Assembly (NCBI GenBank): GCA_963717765.1
Contig: CAVQWX010000003.1
Coordinates: 682,001-746,000, forward strand
Direction of reading: 5' to 3'
DNA length: 64,000 nucleotides
Source of the DNA: JACDER01 sp963717765
GTDB taxonomy: Bacteria > Actinomycetota > Thermoleophilia > Gaiellales > Gaiellaceae
Shown: in pieces, positions 42,802 through 50,372 of the stretch
How the letters are laid out: each line of letters begins with the position of its first letter
Position numbering within the stretch: position 1 is the first letter of the stretch
Translations under genes and position numbers: made by a program
The notes under the pieces: model-generated
Told to the model about the DNA's origin: nothing
The model's input: only the letters and a program-made list of their open reading frames with translations
Databases searched by the model: none

Positions 42802-43949
42802 GTCCGCGCCTCCGCCAGGTCGATGGCCTGCTCGAGCGCGGCCAGCTTCGCCCGGCACTCGGCGTGCTCGGCGGCCGGGTCGGAGTCGGCGACGATCCCC
42901 GCTCCGGCCTGGAGGTACGCGACGCCGTCCGCCAGGACGATCGTGCGGATCGTGATGCACGTGTCGAGTGTCCCGTCGGGCAGCGCGTAGCCGACGGCGC
43001 CGGCGTAGGGGCCACGGCGGTATCCCTCCAGCTCCGAGATCAGCTGCATAGCGCGTACCTTCGGCGCCCCTGAGACGGTTCCGGCGGGGAAGCACGCCCG
43101 CAGGAGGTCGAAGGCGCCGACGCCGGGACTGAGCTCGCCCGTCACCTCCGAGACGAGGTGGCTCACGTGCGAGAAGCGCTCCGGCTGCATGAACCGCTCT
43201 ACCTGGACGGTCCCGGGCTCGCACACGCGCGAGAGGTCGTTGCGGCCGAGGTCGACCAGCATGACGTGCTCGGCGCGGTCCTTCTCGGAGCGGAGGAGCT
43301 CGGCCTCGCCACCGGGTCGCCCCGTTCCCGCAATCGGGTTGACGCTCGCGCGCGTCCCCTCGAGCTTGACGAGCGTCTCCGGCGAGGAGCCGACGAGCGC
43401 GATGTCGCCCAGCTCGAGCAGGAAGAGGTACGGCGACGGGTTCACAAGACGCAGCGCGCGGTACAGGTCGACCGCGGAGGCCCGCGTCGGCCGCTCGACC
43501 CGCTCCGAGAGAACGACCTGGAAGACGTCACCGGCGACGACGTGCTCCTGCGCGCGCCGCACCAGTTCCTCGTACTCGGGCGACGGTATGACGTGCCGGT
43601 GCACCGGCGGCGGCGGCGCCGGCAGCGGCGGCGTGTCCTCGCCGTGGTCGAAGCGGATGAGCTCGTCGGCGACGACGAAGCGGCTCTTCGGGAACGGTGG
43701 GCCTGCGGCGGGAAGCGGCACGGTGGGCTCGAGCGCGGCGACCTGGTCGTAGCCGACGTAGCCGACGACCGGGTCACCGCAGCGTTCGGCCTCCTCGAAC
43801 GCGACCAGGCGCGAGCCGCGGCCGACGAACGAGTGGCGGCCGAGGCGTCCGTGCTCGACCGACTCGAGCAGGAACGATCCCCCGTCCCCGCGCAGGCGAA
43901 GATAGGCCTCGAGCGGCGTCTCGGTGGCTATGTCGGTGAACGTGCTCAT
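42798..43949 (-). CDS. trpE: Anthranilate synthase component I
   Basis: 383-residue chorismate-binding enzyme; with TrpG converts chorismate and glutamine to anthranilate. C-terminal domain motifs: LFLLELGDIALVGSSPETLV, IAGTGRPGGEAEL, DLGRNDLSRVCEPGTVQVE, FPAGTVSGAPKVRAMQLI and AGAGIVADSDPAAEHAE. It is shorter than many TrpE proteins (about 480-520) because the N-terminal Trp-binding domain is reduced; feedback inhibition by Trp may be weaker (inference). A leader peptide and terminator lie directly upstream. The 8-bp terminator hairpin ends just three bases before the ATG. Confidence 0.95.
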   Translation of the reverse strand: MSTFTDIATETPLEAYLRLRGDGGSFLLESVEHGRLGRHSFVGRGSRLVAFEEAERCGDPVVGYVGYDQVAALEPTVPLPAAGPPFPKSRFVVADELIRFDHGEDTPPLPAPPPPVHRHVIPSPEYEELVRRAQEHVVAGDVFQVVLSERVERPTRASAVDLYRALRLVNPSPYLFLLELGDIALVGSSPETLVKLEGTRASVNPIAGTGRPGGEAELLRSEKDRAEHVMLVDLGRNDLSRVCEPGTVQVERFMQPERFSHVSHLVSEVTGELSPGVGAFDLLRACFPAGTVSGAPKVRAMQLISELEGYRRGPYAGAVGYALPDGTLDTCITIRTIVLADGVAYLQAGAGIVADSDPAAEHAECRAKLAALEQAIDLAEART

Positions 43950-43952
43950 ACG

Positions 43953-43976
43953 AAAAAGACCTCCCGCTGGAGGTCT
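43953..43976 (-). terminator. Attenuator hairpin before trpE
   Basis: On the minus strand, AGACCTCC-AGCG-GGAGGTCT (43976-43957) forms a perfect 8-bp stem with a 4-base loop and is followed by a run of five T, ending four bases before the trpE ATG. Classic intrinsic terminator. With the leader peptide it makes a transcription attenuator. Confidence 0.85.
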
Positions 43977-44006
43977 CGAGCGAAGCAGGGTGCGGGCCGC
44001 TCTAGG

Positions 44007-44072
44007 TCAGGCGACGCTCCCGCCACGCTCGTGGCGCCCGGACCAGGCCCAGCCGTCGAGGCGAGAGGTCAT
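44007..44072 (-). CDS. trpL: trp leader peptide (TrpL)
   Basis: ATG 44072 opens a 21-codon frame ending TGA 44007. It begins MTSRLDGWAWSG, with Trp at codons 8 and 10, then ends in HERGGSVA. The gap between its stop and the terminator hairpin is 30 bases. Leader peptides with clustered Trp control trp operons in many actinobacteria. A 7-bp hairpin, CGCCACG-AG-CGTGGCG, lies inside the coding part after the Trp codons, where a stalled ribosome would disturb it. No strong Shine-Dalgarno upstream (GGATCGGG only). Confidence 0.8.
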   Translation of the reverse strand: MTSRLDGWAWSGRHERGGSVA

Positions 44073-44092
44073 CCCGATCCAGGGTAGAGGCC

Positions 44093-44407
44093 TTACGGCT
44101 CCGGGTCAACTTTTTTGGGGCCCTGCCCGAGAAGTCCGGACCCGCGCAGCTCGCGCTTCATCAGATCGAGGATCTCCCCGACGAGCTCGTGCAGGCCCTT
44201 CTCGCTCAGCGGGCCCCGGTTGTACGACGCGAGCTGGCGGTGGATGCGCTGCTCCTGGCGCGTGTCCAGGAAGTTGATCCGGTTCTCCTCCTTGTACGCC
44301 TTCAAGCGGCGGACGAGCTGAAGCCGGGCGTTGATCGCGCTGATGATCTCGCGGTCGCGCTCCGCGATCTGCGCGCGGAGCTCGTCGATCTCGGGATCTC
44401 GCGACAT
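44093..44407 (-). CDS. aroQ: Chorismate mutase (AroQ type)
   Basis: 104-residue all-helical chorismate mutase, turning chorismate into prephenate. Key residues of the AroQ fold: the first helix IDELRAQIAERDREIISAIN, then VRRLKAYKEENRINFLDTRQ (Lys of the KxYK motif), and QRIHRQLASYNRGPLSEKGL. Start ATG 44407; an upstream reading is possible but leaves the family. Lies upstream of the trp leader; its product competes with anthranilate synthase for chorismate, so its position is telling. Confidence 0.93.
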   Translation of the reverse strand: MSRDPEIDELRAQIAERDREIISAINARLQLVRRLKAYKEENRINFLDTRQEQRIHRQLASYNRGPLSEKGLHELVGEILDLMKRELRGSGLLGQGPKKVDPEP

Positions 44408-44682
44408 CGGCGGACACCGTACCTCCGCGCCGCGTCCGTGTCGGCGAGCTCGAACGGGTACGCGTGTTGCGCCCGCCAGCCGTGCTCGGCCTCGATGACG
44501 ACTCCCCACAGCGCCACGCGGCCGAGGAGGCGGCCGACGACCGACGCCTCGTCCCTCCCCGTGAGGTAGACGAGCGCGTCTTCAGGCCGGCGCGCAGCGT
44601 AGATCCCGCACGCGCACTCGAGCGAAGGCGCGGTGTGGCCGTGCGGGCATGCGGCCACGAGTGGCCTGCCGGGCTCCCACAC
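44302..44682 (-). CDS. Small CxC protein between clpP and chorismate mutase
   Basis: The useful part is about 95 residues: WEPGRPLVAACPHGHTAPSL, ECACGIYAARRPEDALVYLT, GRVALWGVVIEAEHGWRAQH and AYPFELADTDAARRYGV. The cysteine trio (C..CAC) suggests metal or disulfide. No name known. Upstream in the same frame another 20 sensible residues (WRAWCLRADGRLQSVLYDDV) run toward clpP without ATG/GTG/TTG, so the real start is probably a CTG near 44768 or an earlier codon. The last 30 residues overlap chorismate mutase and look random, so the true end may be a frameshift away. Confidence 0.5.
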   Translation of the reverse strand: MWEPGRPLVAACPHGHTAPSLECACGIYAARRPEDALVYLTGRDEASVVGRLLGRVALWGVVIEAEHGWRAQHAYPFELADTDAARRYGVRRCREIPRSTSSARRSRSATARSSARSTPGFSSSAA

Positions 44683-44768
44683 GTCGTCGTACAGGACGGA
44701 CTGGAGCCGCCCGTCCGCGCGGAGGCACCAGGCCCGCCAGCCGAGGAGCGGCGACGCGGAGGATGCGG

Positions 44769-45377
44769 TCAGGCTTCCCGATCTCCATTTGCCCGCCTCA
44801 CGATCTCGTCCACGATCCCGTACTCGACCGCTTCCTCGGGGGACATGAAGTGGTCGCGGTCGATGTCCTTCATCACCGCTTCGAGCGGCCGGTTCGAGTG
44901 CCGCGCGATGATCTCGGCCACGCGCTCCCGCATCGAGAGAACTTCCTGCGCGTGGATCTCGATGTCGGTCGGCGCCCCCCGGAATCCGGCCGTCCCCTGG
45001 TGGATCATGATCTTGGAGTTGGGCAGCGCCATCCGCTTGCCCGGCGCGCCCCCGGTGAGGAGGACCGCCCCCATCGACATCGCGATGCCGGAGCAGATCG
45101 TCCGCACGTCCGGCTTGACGTACTGCATCGTGTCGTAGATGGCCAGACCGGCATACACCGAGCCGCCGGGGGAGTTGATGTACAGGCTGATGTCCTTTCC
45201 GGGATCCTCGGCCTCGAGGAAGAGAAGCTGCGCCGTCACGACGTTGGCGAGGTCGTCCGTCACCTCTGTTCCCAGGAAGACGATCCGCTCGCGCAGCAGC
45301 CGCGAGTAGACGTCGAAGGCGCGCTCGCCGCGGCCGTCCGCTTCTACCACCATCGGTATCAGACTGTTAGAGTGCAA
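44769..45377 (-). CDS. clpP: ATP-dependent Clp protease proteolytic subunit
   Basis: 202-residue serine protease forming the Clp barrel. Catalytic triad: Ser101 (TICSGIAMSMGAVLL), His126 (MIHQGTAGF) and Asp175 (DIDRDHF). Also GGSVYAGLAIYDTMQYVKPD. TTG 45377 was chosen because its NSLIPMVVEADGRGERAFD matches the usual LIPMVVE N-terminus; ATG 45353 would drop it. A -35/-10-like pair lies just upstream, overlapping the doubled ArsR-type operator. Confidence 0.95.
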   Translation of the reverse strand: MHSNSLIPMVVEADGRGERAFDVYSRLLRERIVFLGTEVTDDLANVVTAQLLFLEAEDPGKDISLYINSPGGSVYAGLAIYDTMQYVKPDVRTICSGIAMSMGAVLLTGGAPGKRMALPNSKIMIHQGTAGFRGAPTDIEIHAQEVLSMRERVAEIIARHSNRPLEAVMKDIDRDHFMSPEEAVEYGIVDEIVRRANGDREA

Positions 45378-45415
45378 CTGACTGGTTGCACATTATCATG
45401 CAACCGTAGGGTTGC
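45374..45415. promoter_or_regulatory. Two 16-bp dyad operators
   Basis: GCAACTGACTGGTTGC (45374-45389) and GCAACCGTAGGGTTGC (45400-45415) share the half-sites GCAAC and GTTGC with 6-base spacers, and are 26 bp apart centre to centre. They lie between divergent clpP (-) and the SRPBCC-ArsR operon (+), directly before the latter's ribosome-binding site (45418-45425). The likely protein is the ArsR-family repressor encoded at 45775. Confidence 0.7.
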
Positions 45416-45419
45416 GCAA
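45392..45419 (-). promoter_or_regulatory. Candidate clpP promoter
   Basis: On the minus strand TTGCGC (45419-45414), 16-base spacer, GATAAT (45397-45392), 14 bases before the TTG start of clpP. The promoter is overlapped by the second operator site, so a bound ArsR dimer would block it. Hexamers are imperfect but well spaced. Confidence 0.5.
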
Positions 45420-45431
45420 AGGAGGTCTCTG

Positions 45432-45788
45432 GTGGAGGTCACACGAGAGTTGGTGTTGCCGGCGGCGCCCGACGAGGTGTGGGAGGAATTGACGGATCCC
45501 GCGCGCCTGGAGGAGTGGTTCGCGACCGAGGTCGAGCTCGATCTCGACGAGGGCGAGGGTCATTTCCGCTGGGAGAACGGCGAGGAACGGCACGCGGTAG
45601 TCGAGACCGTCGAGGAGGGCCGGCGGCTCGGGTACACGTGGATCGACGAGGACGGGCGCGAGACCCAGGTCGACTTCACCATCGAGGAGGTCGACGAGGG
45701 CACGCGAATCGTCGTCACCGAGACCGCGTCGGTCGCGGAGTGGGGGACGGCGCTCGAGCTCCGCGCGTGCGCCTATGCAGCAGCCTGA
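45432..45788 (+). CDS. SRPBCC (AHSA1-like) protein
   Basis: 118 residues with the START/Bet v 1 fold: VTRELVLPAAPDEVWEELTD, RLEEWFATEVELDLDEGEG, HFRWENGEERHAVVETVEEG and TRIVVTETASV. Such proteins bind hydrophobic ligands. GTG 45432 follows AAAGGAGG (45418-45425) at six bases. The 3' end overlaps the ArsR gene by 14 bases; SRPBCC-ArsR pairs are a recurring two-gene unit in actinobacteria. Confidence 0.85.
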   Translation: MEVTRELVLPAAPDEVWEELTDPARLEEWFATEVELDLDEGEGHFRWENGEERHAVVETVEEGRRLGYTWIDEDGRETQVDFTIEEVDEGTRIVVTETASVAEWGTALELRACAYAAA

Positions 45789-46092
45789 CGCCGGGCCCGT
45801 CTTCTCGGCCCTTTCCGATCCGACGCGGCGAACGGTCGTCGAGGCGCTGGCAACGCGCGAGACGGCGACCGCCACCGAGCTCGCCTCCGAGCTCCCGGTC
45901 ACGCGCCAGGCCGTCTCCAAGCACCTGACCGCGCTCGGCTCCGCCGGCCTCGTCGCGGCCGAACGGCGCGGTCGCGAGACGCATTACCGGCTGACGCCCG
46001 AAGCGCTGTCGCAAGCGCTGTCGTGGATGGAGCAGGTGGGCTCGCAGTGGGAGAAGCGGCTCGCCGCGCTCCGCCGTCGCTTTCCCGACTAG
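45775..46092 (+). CDS. ArsR-family winged-helix repressor
   Basis: 105 residues. HTH: FSALSDPTRRTVVEALATRE, TATELASELPVTRQAVSKHL (recognition helix), wing GLVAAERRGRETHYRL. No obvious metal-binding Cys/His pair, so the signal could be a small molecule or simply protein level. Overlaps the SRPBCC gene. Likely autoregulates through the two dyads at 45374-45415 and could repress clpP as well (inference). Confidence 0.9.
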   Translation: MQQPDAGPVFSALSDPTRRTVVEALATRETATATELASELPVTRQAVSKHLTALGSAGLVAAERRGRETHYRLTPEALSQALSWMEQVGSQWEKRLAALRRRFPD

Positions 46093-46101
46093 ATTCTCGA
46101 C

Positions 46102-47436
46102 ATGAGCCGTTTCGAGCAGGTCGTCGACACAGCACGGTCGGAGATGGAGCGATTGTCCGTTCCCGGTGTGGCGCTCGGCGTCCTCGTCGACGGGGAGGTG
46201 GAGACGGCCGCGCTCGGCGTGACGAGCGTCGAAAACCCGCTCGACGTCACCGAGGACACGCTGTTCCAGATCGGCTCGATCACGAAGACCTTCGTCGCGA
46301 GCGCCCTCATGCGCCTGGTCGAGGCGGACAAGATTGATCTTGACGAGCCCGTGCGCACGTACCTGCCGGACTTCCGCCTCCTCGACGAGGATGCGGCGGC
46401 GCGCGCTACCGTCCGCCAGCTCCTGACGCACACCGGCGGCTGGCTCGGCGACTACTTCGACGATTTCGGCTGGGGCGACGACGCACTCGCGCAGATGGTG
46501 ACCGCGCTGGCGGAGCAGCCGCAGCTCACTCCGCTCGGCGAGGTGTGGTCGTACAACAACGCGGCGTTCTACGTGGCAGGGCGTGTAATCGAGGCGGTCA
46601 CGGGCGGCACAGTCGAGGCGGCGATCCGCGAGCTCGTACTCGACCCGCTCGGGCTCGAGCACGCCTACTTCTTTCCGGACGAGGTCATCACCCGCCGCTT
46701 CGTCGTCGGCCATGAGCTCGACAAGGACGAGCGTACCGTGGTCGCGCGACCGTGGCCGATCGGCCGCGCCGCGCACGCCGCCGGCGGGATCGTCACGTCG
46801 GTGCCCGAGCTGCTGCGCTACGCGCGCTTCTGGATCGATGGCGGCGACTTCCTCTCGCGTGAGTCGGTCGAGGAGATGACACGACCACAGGTCACGGTGG
46901 GCGGCAACATCGAGGCTGTCGGGCTCGCTTGGATGCTGACGACGATCGAGGGTGTCGGCTTCATCGGCCACGGCGGAGGGACGAACGGGCAGATCTCGTC
47001 GCTCGCTATCGCACCCGACAAAGGCTTTGCGCTCGTCGTCCTGACGAACCACGACAAAGGAGGAACAGTGGCCACGCGCGTGGCCGAGGCTGCGTACCAG
47101 GCCTACCTCGGCGTGCGCGAGTCCGAGCTCGAGGCGGTCGACGTTGATCCCGAGCCGTACCTCGGCCGCTACGAGGCGCGGATGGGCGATCTGGTGCTCG
47201 AGCGCGCCGACGGTCGCCTGCAGATCCGCGTCATCCCCAAGGGCGGCTTCCCCACGCCGGACATGCCGCCGTCGCCCGCCCCGCCGCCGGCGCCCATCGC
47301 CTTCGCTTCCCCGGACGAGATCTTCGTCCCCGAGGGGGACTGGAAGGGCGACCGGGCGCTCTTCCTGCGCGACGAGGACGGGAACATCCGCTGGCTGCGT
47401 GCCGGCGGACGCGTCTACAAGCCGGTCGAGAGCTAA
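46102..47436 (+). CDS. Serine hydrolase, beta-lactamase/PBP family
   Basis: 444-residue class C beta-lactamase-like or esterase family protein. SxxK: SITK (59-62); the Y-x-N: WSYNNAAFYVAGRV (Tyr about residue 151); the third motif as HGG: FIGHGGGTNGQ. No signal peptide, so probably cytoplasmic esterase or peptidase rather than lactamase. A C-terminal domain (about 340-444, with a proline-rich PPSPAPPPAP stretch) resembles the lipocalin-like tail in such proteins. Starts 10 bases after the ArsR stop; may be in the same operon. Confidence 0.85.
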   Translation: MSRFEQVVDTARSEMERLSVPGVALGVLVDGEVETAALGVTSVENPLDVTEDTLFQIGSITKTFVASALMRLVEADKIDLDEPVRTYLPDFRLLDEDAAARATVRQLLTHTGGWLGDYFDDFGWGDDALAQMVTALAEQPQLTPLGEVWSYNNAAFYVAGRVIEAVTGGTVEAAIRELVLDPLGLEHAYFFPDEVITRRFVVGHELDKDERTVVARPWPIGRAAHAAGGIVTSVPELLRYARFWIDGGDFLSRESVEEMTRPQVTVGGNIEAVGLAWMLTTIEGVGFIGHGGGTNGQISSLAIAPDKGFALVVLTNHDKGGTVATRVAEAAYQAYLGVRESELEAVDVDPEPYLGRYEARMGDLVLERADGRLQIRVIPKGGFPTPDMPPSPAPPPAPIAFASPDEIFVPEGDWKGDRALFLRDEDGNIRWLRAGGRVYKPVES

Positions 47437-47446
47437 CCTCGGGCAC

Positions 47447-48796
47447 ATGGGCACCGCTCGGGCGTGGACGCCCTCGACCTGGCGCTCGCTTCCGGCGCGC
47501 CATCAGCCCGAGTGGCCGGACGCATCGCAGGTGGGGGCGGCGCGCGAGCAGCTCGCTGCGCTGCCGCCGCTCGTGTTCGCCGGCGAGGCCCGGGCGCTGA
47601 TCTCGGCGCTCGGGGAGGTCAGTGCGGGTCGCGCGTTCCTGCTCCAGGCCGGCGACTGCGCCGAGTCGTTCAAGGATTTCTCCGCTCCTGCGATCCGGGA
47701 GCGTCTCAAGATCTTCCTGCAAATGGCGGCCGTCCTCACGTGGGGCGCGACCCTCCCCGTCGTCAAGGTCGGGCGGATCGCCGGCCAGTTCGGCAAGCCG
47801 CGCTCGTCGCCACGCGAACAGGTCGGCGACCTCGACCTCCCGTCGTTCCTGGGGCACATAGTCAACGACGATGCGCCAACCGTCGAGGCGCGGACGCCTG
47901 ACCCGGAGCGGATGCTGCGCGTCTACCACCAGTCCGCGGCGACGCTCAACCTCCTGCGCGCGTTCACCAAGGGAGGCTTCGCCGACCTCGAGCAGGTGCA
48001 CGCCTGGAACCAGGAGTTCGCGCGGGAGTCGCGCGAGGGTCAGCGCTACGAGCGGATCGCCGCCGAGATCGAGCGCGCGCTGCGCTTCATGGCCGCGTGC
48101 GGCATCGACATCACGGGCCGCCCCGAGTTGCACGAGGTCGACTTGTGGACGAGCCACGAGGGACTGCTGCTGGACTACGAGGAGCCGCTGACGCGCCGCG
48201 ATTCCCTGACGGGCGACTGGTACGACTGCTCTGCGCACATGCTCTGGATCGGCGAGCGCACGCGCCAGCCGGACGGAGCGCACGTCGAGTTCTTCTCCGG
48301 CGTGCACAACCCCGTCGGCGTCAAGCTCGGCCCAGCGGCTGCGCCCGAGGACGTGCTCGAGCTGTGCGAGCGCCTCAATCCAACGCGTGTGCCCGGGCGG
48401 CTGACGCTGATCACGCGCATGGGCGCGGAGCGCGCCGCCGATCTCCTCCCGCCGCTCGTGCGTGCCGTCCGCGACTCCGGGCATCCCGTCGTCTGGGTCT
48501 GCGATCCGATGCACGCGAACACGATCACGACGGCGAGCGGACGGAAGACGCGCCGCTTCGACGACGTCATGACCGAGATCGAGACGTTCTTCTCCGTCCA
48601 TCGCGAGGAGGGCGCGTGGCCGGGCGGCGTCCACCTCGAGTTCACCGGCGACGACGTCACCGAATGCATCGGCGGCGCGGAGGCGGTGCTGGAGGAGGAG
48701 CTGGACGGGCGCTACATGACGCTGTGCGACCCGCGGCTCAACGCGCGGCAGTCGCTGGATCTCGCTTTTCGCGTCGCGGAATTGATGCGCTCCTAG
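47447..48796 (+). CDS. Class II 3-deoxy-7-phosphoheptulonate synthase
   Basis: 449-residue plant-type (class II) DAHP synthase, catalysing PEP + erythrose-4-P to DAHP, the entry to aromatics. Motifs: LLQAGDCAESFKDF (metal Cys), KVGRIAGQFGKPRSSPRE, DLWTSHEGLLLDYEEPLTRR, GVHNPVGVKLGPAAAPEDV, CDPMHANTI, GGVHLEFTGDDVTECIGGAE. Such enzymes often have an N-terminal regulatory segment that responds to Trp/Phe. Start ATG 47447. Upstream is the serine hydrolase gene by 10 bases. Confidence 0.95.
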   Translation: MGTARAWTPSTWRSLPARHQPEWPDASQVGAAREQLAALPPLVFAGEARALISALGEVSAGRAFLLQAGDCAESFKDFSAPAIRERLKIFLQMAAVLTWGATLPVVKVGRIAGQFGKPRSSPREQVGDLDLPSFLGHIVNDDAPTVEARTPDPERMLRVYHQSAATLNLLRAFTKGGFADLEQVHAWNQEFARESREGQRYERIAAEIERALRFMAACGIDITGRPELHEVDLWTSHEGLLLDYEEPLTRRDSLTGDWYDCSAHMLWIGERTRQPDGAHVEFFSGVHNPVGVKLGPAAAPEDVLELCERLNPTRVPGRLTLITRMGAERAADLLPPLVRAVRDSGHPVVWVCDPMHANTITTASGRKTRRFDDVMTEIETFFSVHREEGAWPGGVHLEFTGDDVTECIGGAEAVLEEELDGRYMTLCDPRLNARQSLDLAFRVAELMRS

Positions 48797-49176
48797 GAGC
48801 GCACCGAAAGCTCGACGAGCACCGCAACGATGGCGAGCACGCCTGTGATCCAGAGCGTGGCCATCCACCGCTTCATGCCGAAGAATACGCTCCGGAGGTC
48901 GGTGAACTCGCCGCGCAGCCCGGTGAACTCGCCGCGCAGCCCGGTGAACTCGCCGCGCAGCTCATTGAACTCGCCGCGGAGCGCGCTGAACTCCCCGCGC
49001 AGCCCATTGAACTCCCCGCGGAGCCCGCTGAACTCGGTCTTCATCTCAGCGCGAAAGTCACGCATCTCGACGCGAAACTCGCGCATCTCGTCTCGGAAGT
49101 CGACGTCCTGGCGCGTCACGCGTTCCGCCAGTTCGTCGAGGCGTTCGTCCGTCCCGCGTGAGCGGGGTACCGCCAT
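48793..49176 (-). CDS. Coiled-coil membrane protein with tandem heptads
   Basis: 127 residues from ATG 49176 (MAVPRSRGTDERLDELAERV). The middle is a coiled coil with repeated 7-residue units (LRGEFTG, LRGEFNE, LRGEFSA) encoded by 21-bp repeats (48901-49026), and one hydrophobic segment near the C-terminus (MATLWITGVLAIVAVLVELS). Topology: cytoplasmic rod ending in a membrane anchor. It recalls phage-type or DUF1640-like coiled coils but no family is certain. It converges on DAHP synthase with a 4-base 3' overlap. Heptad copy number could vary. Confidence 0.65.
   Translation of the reverse strand: MAVPRSRGTDERLDELAERVTRQDVDFRDEMREFRVEMRDFRAEMKTEFSGLRGEFNGLRGEFSALRGEFNELRGEFTGLRGEFTGLRGEFTDLRSVFFGMKRWMATLWITGVLAIVAVLVELSVRS
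48901..49026. repeat. Six tandem 21-bp units
   Basis: Units begin GGTGAACTCGCCGCGCAGCC (plus strand); the first two are identical, the third differs by one base and later units diverge further (ATTGAACTC..., GCTGAACTC...). Each unit encodes one heptad of the coiled coil on the minus strand, so gains or losses keep the frame. Partial units flank the array. Confidence 0.85.
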
Positions 49177-49264
49177 GCGGCCATCGTTGCACCGAATTGT
49201 GCGCGAAACCGTGCCGATCCCGCAACGAGTGAGCCTCCAGACGTCAGCCATCTAGCCTTGTCAC

Positions 49265-50344
49265 ATGCGCATTGCCGTCATCGGGACCGGGTTGATCGGC
49301 GCCTCCGTCGGGCTGGCGGCGAAGCAGCGCGGCCACAGCGTCGTCGGGCACGACCCCGACGAGCAGGCGCTCGCCGTCGCCGCCGAGCGCCGGGCGGTGG
49401 ACGAAGCCGCGAGTTTCGACGCCGCTCTCGAGGGTGCCGATCTGGCCGTCGTTGCGGCACCCGTCGCGCAGCTCGTCCAGACGGTTCAGGCCGTGCTGGC
49501 GGCGAGCGAGGACGGCTGCTCGGTCACCGACGTCGGATCGACGAAGGCCCGCGTGGCGGCCGCCGCGGCTTCACCTAGGTTCGTCGGGGGTCATCCCGTC
49601 TGCGGCTCCGAGGCGAACGGCCCCGCACACGCACGAGCCGATCTGTTCGAGGGCGCCTCCTGGTTCCTCACGCCCGGCCCGCAGACGGCGGCCGAAACCC
49701 ACCGCCTCGTCCACGGCTTCGCCTCCTCGCTGGGCGCCACGCCGGTTGCTGTCGACCCGACCGTCCACGACCGGCTCGTCGCGCTGACGAGCCACCTGCC
49801 GCACGCGCTCGCCAACCTCCTCGTCAACCAGGCCGGCGCCGCGCGGATAGACGGCCACGAGCCTCTCGCTGCCGCCGCCGGCGGATCGCTCAGGGACATG
49901 ACCCGCGTCGCCGGCGCGAACCCGCGCATCTGGGTGGACATCTTCCTGGAGAACTCCGGCGCCGTCCGCGAGGCGCTCGGCGAGCACCGCCGCCGCATCG
50001 AGCAGCTGGAGCAGGCACTCGACGCCGGCGACGCCGGCTTCCTCGCACGCTGGATCGGCGAGGCGGGTCGCAACCGCGGGCGCATGCTGGCGGAGGCCTA
50101 CCCCGACCTCGGCACCCTCCAGCAGCTGCGCGTTCACGTCCCCGACCGTCCGGGTGTCCTGGCGGGAATCACGCAGGCGCTGGGCGCCGAGCGCATCAAC
50201 ATCGAGGACTTCGAGCTTCAGCACGTCTCCCCGGAGCGCGGCGGTACGCTGCGTCTCTTCATCTCCGGAGAAGGCGAGGGCGAGCGAGCCGCCCGGCTGC
50301 TGGAGGAGCAGGGCTACGGCGTCGAGATGGCGCCCGTCGTCTAG
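49265..50344 (+). CDS. tyrA: Prephenate dehydrogenase with ACT domain
   Basis: 359 residues. NAD-binding start AVIGTGLIGASVGLAAKQRG, catalytic region VGGHPVCGSEANGPAHARAD (His/Ser binding hydroxyphenyl), helical dimer domain LTSHLPHALANLLVNQAG. A C-terminal ACT domain (about 280-359; LRVHVPDRPGVLAGITQALG) probably binds tyrosine for feedback control. ATG 49265. Tail of the gene is 28 bases from aroA; the pair tyrA-aroA-cmk-der is a known order in several phyla. Confidence 0.94.
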   Translation: MRIAVIGTGLIGASVGLAAKQRGHSVVGHDPDEQALAVAAERRAVDEAASFDAALEGADLAVVAAPVAQLVQTVQAVLAASEDGCSVTDVGSTKARVAAAAASPRFVGGHPVCGSEANGPAHARADLFEGASWFLTPGPQTAAETHRLVHGFASSLGATPVAVDPTVHDRLVALTSHLPHALANLLVNQAGAARIDGHEPLAAAAGGSLRDMTRVAGANPRIWVDIFLENSGAVREALGEHRRRIEQLEQALDAGDAGFLARWIGEAGRNRGRMLAEAYPDLGTLQQLRVHVPDRPGVLAGITQALGAERINIEDFELQHVSPERGGTLRLFISGEGEGERAARLLEEQGYGVEMAPVV

Positions 50345-50372
50345 TGCGCTGCCCGGACCGGACGGCGCACTA

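Noticed and set aside
48901..49026. CRISPR or integron-like repeats
   Set aside because: 21-bp units without spacers, in frame within a coiled-coil gene.
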